Below, one piece after another: positions 23,620 to 24,174 of a stretch of DNA of 24,174 nt. The translations under genes were made by a program, and so were the position numbers. The notes beneath the pieces were generated by a model. That model saw nothing but the letters and a program-made list of their open reading frames with translations, ran no database searches and had not been told where the DNA came from. Source of the stretch: an uncultured Eubacteriales bacterium. GTDB lineage: Bacteria; Bacillota; Clostridia; Peptostreptococcales; Anaerovoracaceae. The stretch is taken from contig CACYBO010000174.1 of assembly GCA_902772685.1 (NCBI GenBank), positions 1 to 24,174 on the forward strand, given 5' to 3'. Each line of letters starts with the position of its first letter. Position 1 is the first letter of the stretch.

Positions 23620-24174
23620 TTAAATTACAGAATCTTTCTTCACGAAGAACGGATGCGTCACATAACCGGAGAGCAGCCGCTTATCGTTGATTACAACGTT
23701 CTTGTCCAGAACAGCGTAGTTGAGCACTGCTCCTTCTCCGATGGTGCAGTCCTGATTGATGACGCAATTTTCGACAACGGCGCCCTTCTTAATGCGCACG
23801 TTACGGAAGATCACAGAGTTCCGGACTGTTCCTTCAATAACAGAACCTGCCGCGACGATGGAGTTGGTTGACTTGGAATCCTCTCCGTAATAAGCAGGGG
23901 AACTGTTTCCGGCTCTTGTGATGATTGGTCTCAGCTCCTGTCCGAACAGCTCTTTTCTTACGTCGCTGTCCAGCAGATCCAGATTGCTCTTCAGGTAGGA
24001 GGCAATAGAGTCCACAAACAGCAATTCTTCATCGGTGACGTACGCCATGACTTTGGAATCTTTCAGAGCCGGCATCAGAACGTCTTTTCGGAAGCTCATC
24101 TTATGCTTCTCCAGAGAATCTGCGAGAATGTCCAGCAGATCTTCGCGACCCATAATATATGTGCTGGTCGCAAC
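23620..24174 (-). CDS. glgD: GlgD, glucose-1-phosphate adenylyltransferase regulatory subunit (3' part)
   Basis: The frame is open to the window edge, so only the last ~184 residues are seen. It reads STYIMGREDLLDILADS, then the left-handed beta-helix hexapeptide repeats (GSVIEGTVRNSVIFRNVRI, ENCVINQDCTIGEGAVLNYAVLD) that end ADP-glucose pyrophosphorylases. The NSSPAYYGEDSKSTNSIVAAG block is typical of GlgD, the partner of GlgC in Bacillota, rather than GlgC itself. With GlgC it makes ADP-glucose for glycogen synthesis. glgC probably lies beyond the right edge. The GH13 and pgm genes follow on the same strand. Confidence 0.88.
   Translation of the reverse strand, partial: VATSTYIMGREDLLDILADSLEKHKMSFRKDVLMPALKDSKVMAYVTDEELLFVDSIASYLKSNLDLLDSDVRKELFGQELRPIITRAGNSSPAYYGEDSKSTNSIVAAGSVIEGTVRNSVIFRNVRIKKGAVVENCVINQDCTIGEGAVLNYAVLDKNVVINDKRLLSGYVTHPFFVKKDSVI

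Overview
The window looks like chromosomal DNA from an anaerobic Bacillota (class Clostridia). The reasons are the strong AGGAGG-type ribosome sites, a GlgD-type glycogen subunit, a clostripain-family peptidase, a GH77/GH13 glycogen set, an NhaC antiporter and frequent intrinsic terminators. Base composition is moderate. I cannot assign a genus from the sequence alone. I see no transposase, integrase, phage gene, rRNA, tRNA or CRISPR array.

Layout, left to right. Positions 1-358 hold the 5' end of a leftward gene, a 22-codon leader ORF in front of it, and a perfect match to the CcpA cre consensus. Positions 359-3452 (+) carry a flavodoxin-fold iron-sulfur flavoprotein, a DUF1295 membrane protein and a YtcJ-type amidohydrolase, probably one operon. 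Positions 3459-5506 (-) carry proB-proA, the first two steps of proline synthesis; ProB is a short form without a PUA domain. Positions 5507-6400 have no credible protein gene but hold a divergent promoter pair, eight copies of a degenerate ~56-nt tandem repeat with a covarying 23-nt core, and a strong intrinsic terminator 16 nt before a small zinc-metallopeptidase gene (6401-6787, +).

Positions 6842-9850 (-) form a DUF2804 - hypB - ilvE unit behind a good promoter. Positions 10031-12570 (+) carry an HD-domain hydrolase, an isochorismatase-like cysteine hydrolase and an NhaC antiporter. An aldehyde dehydrogenase (-) is divergent from a five-helix membrane protein fused to a C11 (clostripain) peptidase (+). 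A repeat-rich SH3 lipoprotein (-) converges on the peptidase. The right end is a storage-polysaccharide block: glgD (partial), a GH13 hydrolase and phosphoglucomutase on the minus strand, with malQ converging from the plus strand. Together these would build, trim and interconvert glycogen-type glucan, glucose-1-P and glucose-6-P.

The most unusual element is the 5654-6384 region. It has a plausible sigma-A promoter, eight repeats whose four-base arms change in step (T-A or C-G, with A-U/G-U/G-C at a second position), and a 12-bp perfect terminator. This is the layout of a large structured noncoding RNA, or of a very long attenuated leader for the metallopeptidase gene. I do not recognise it as a known RNA class.
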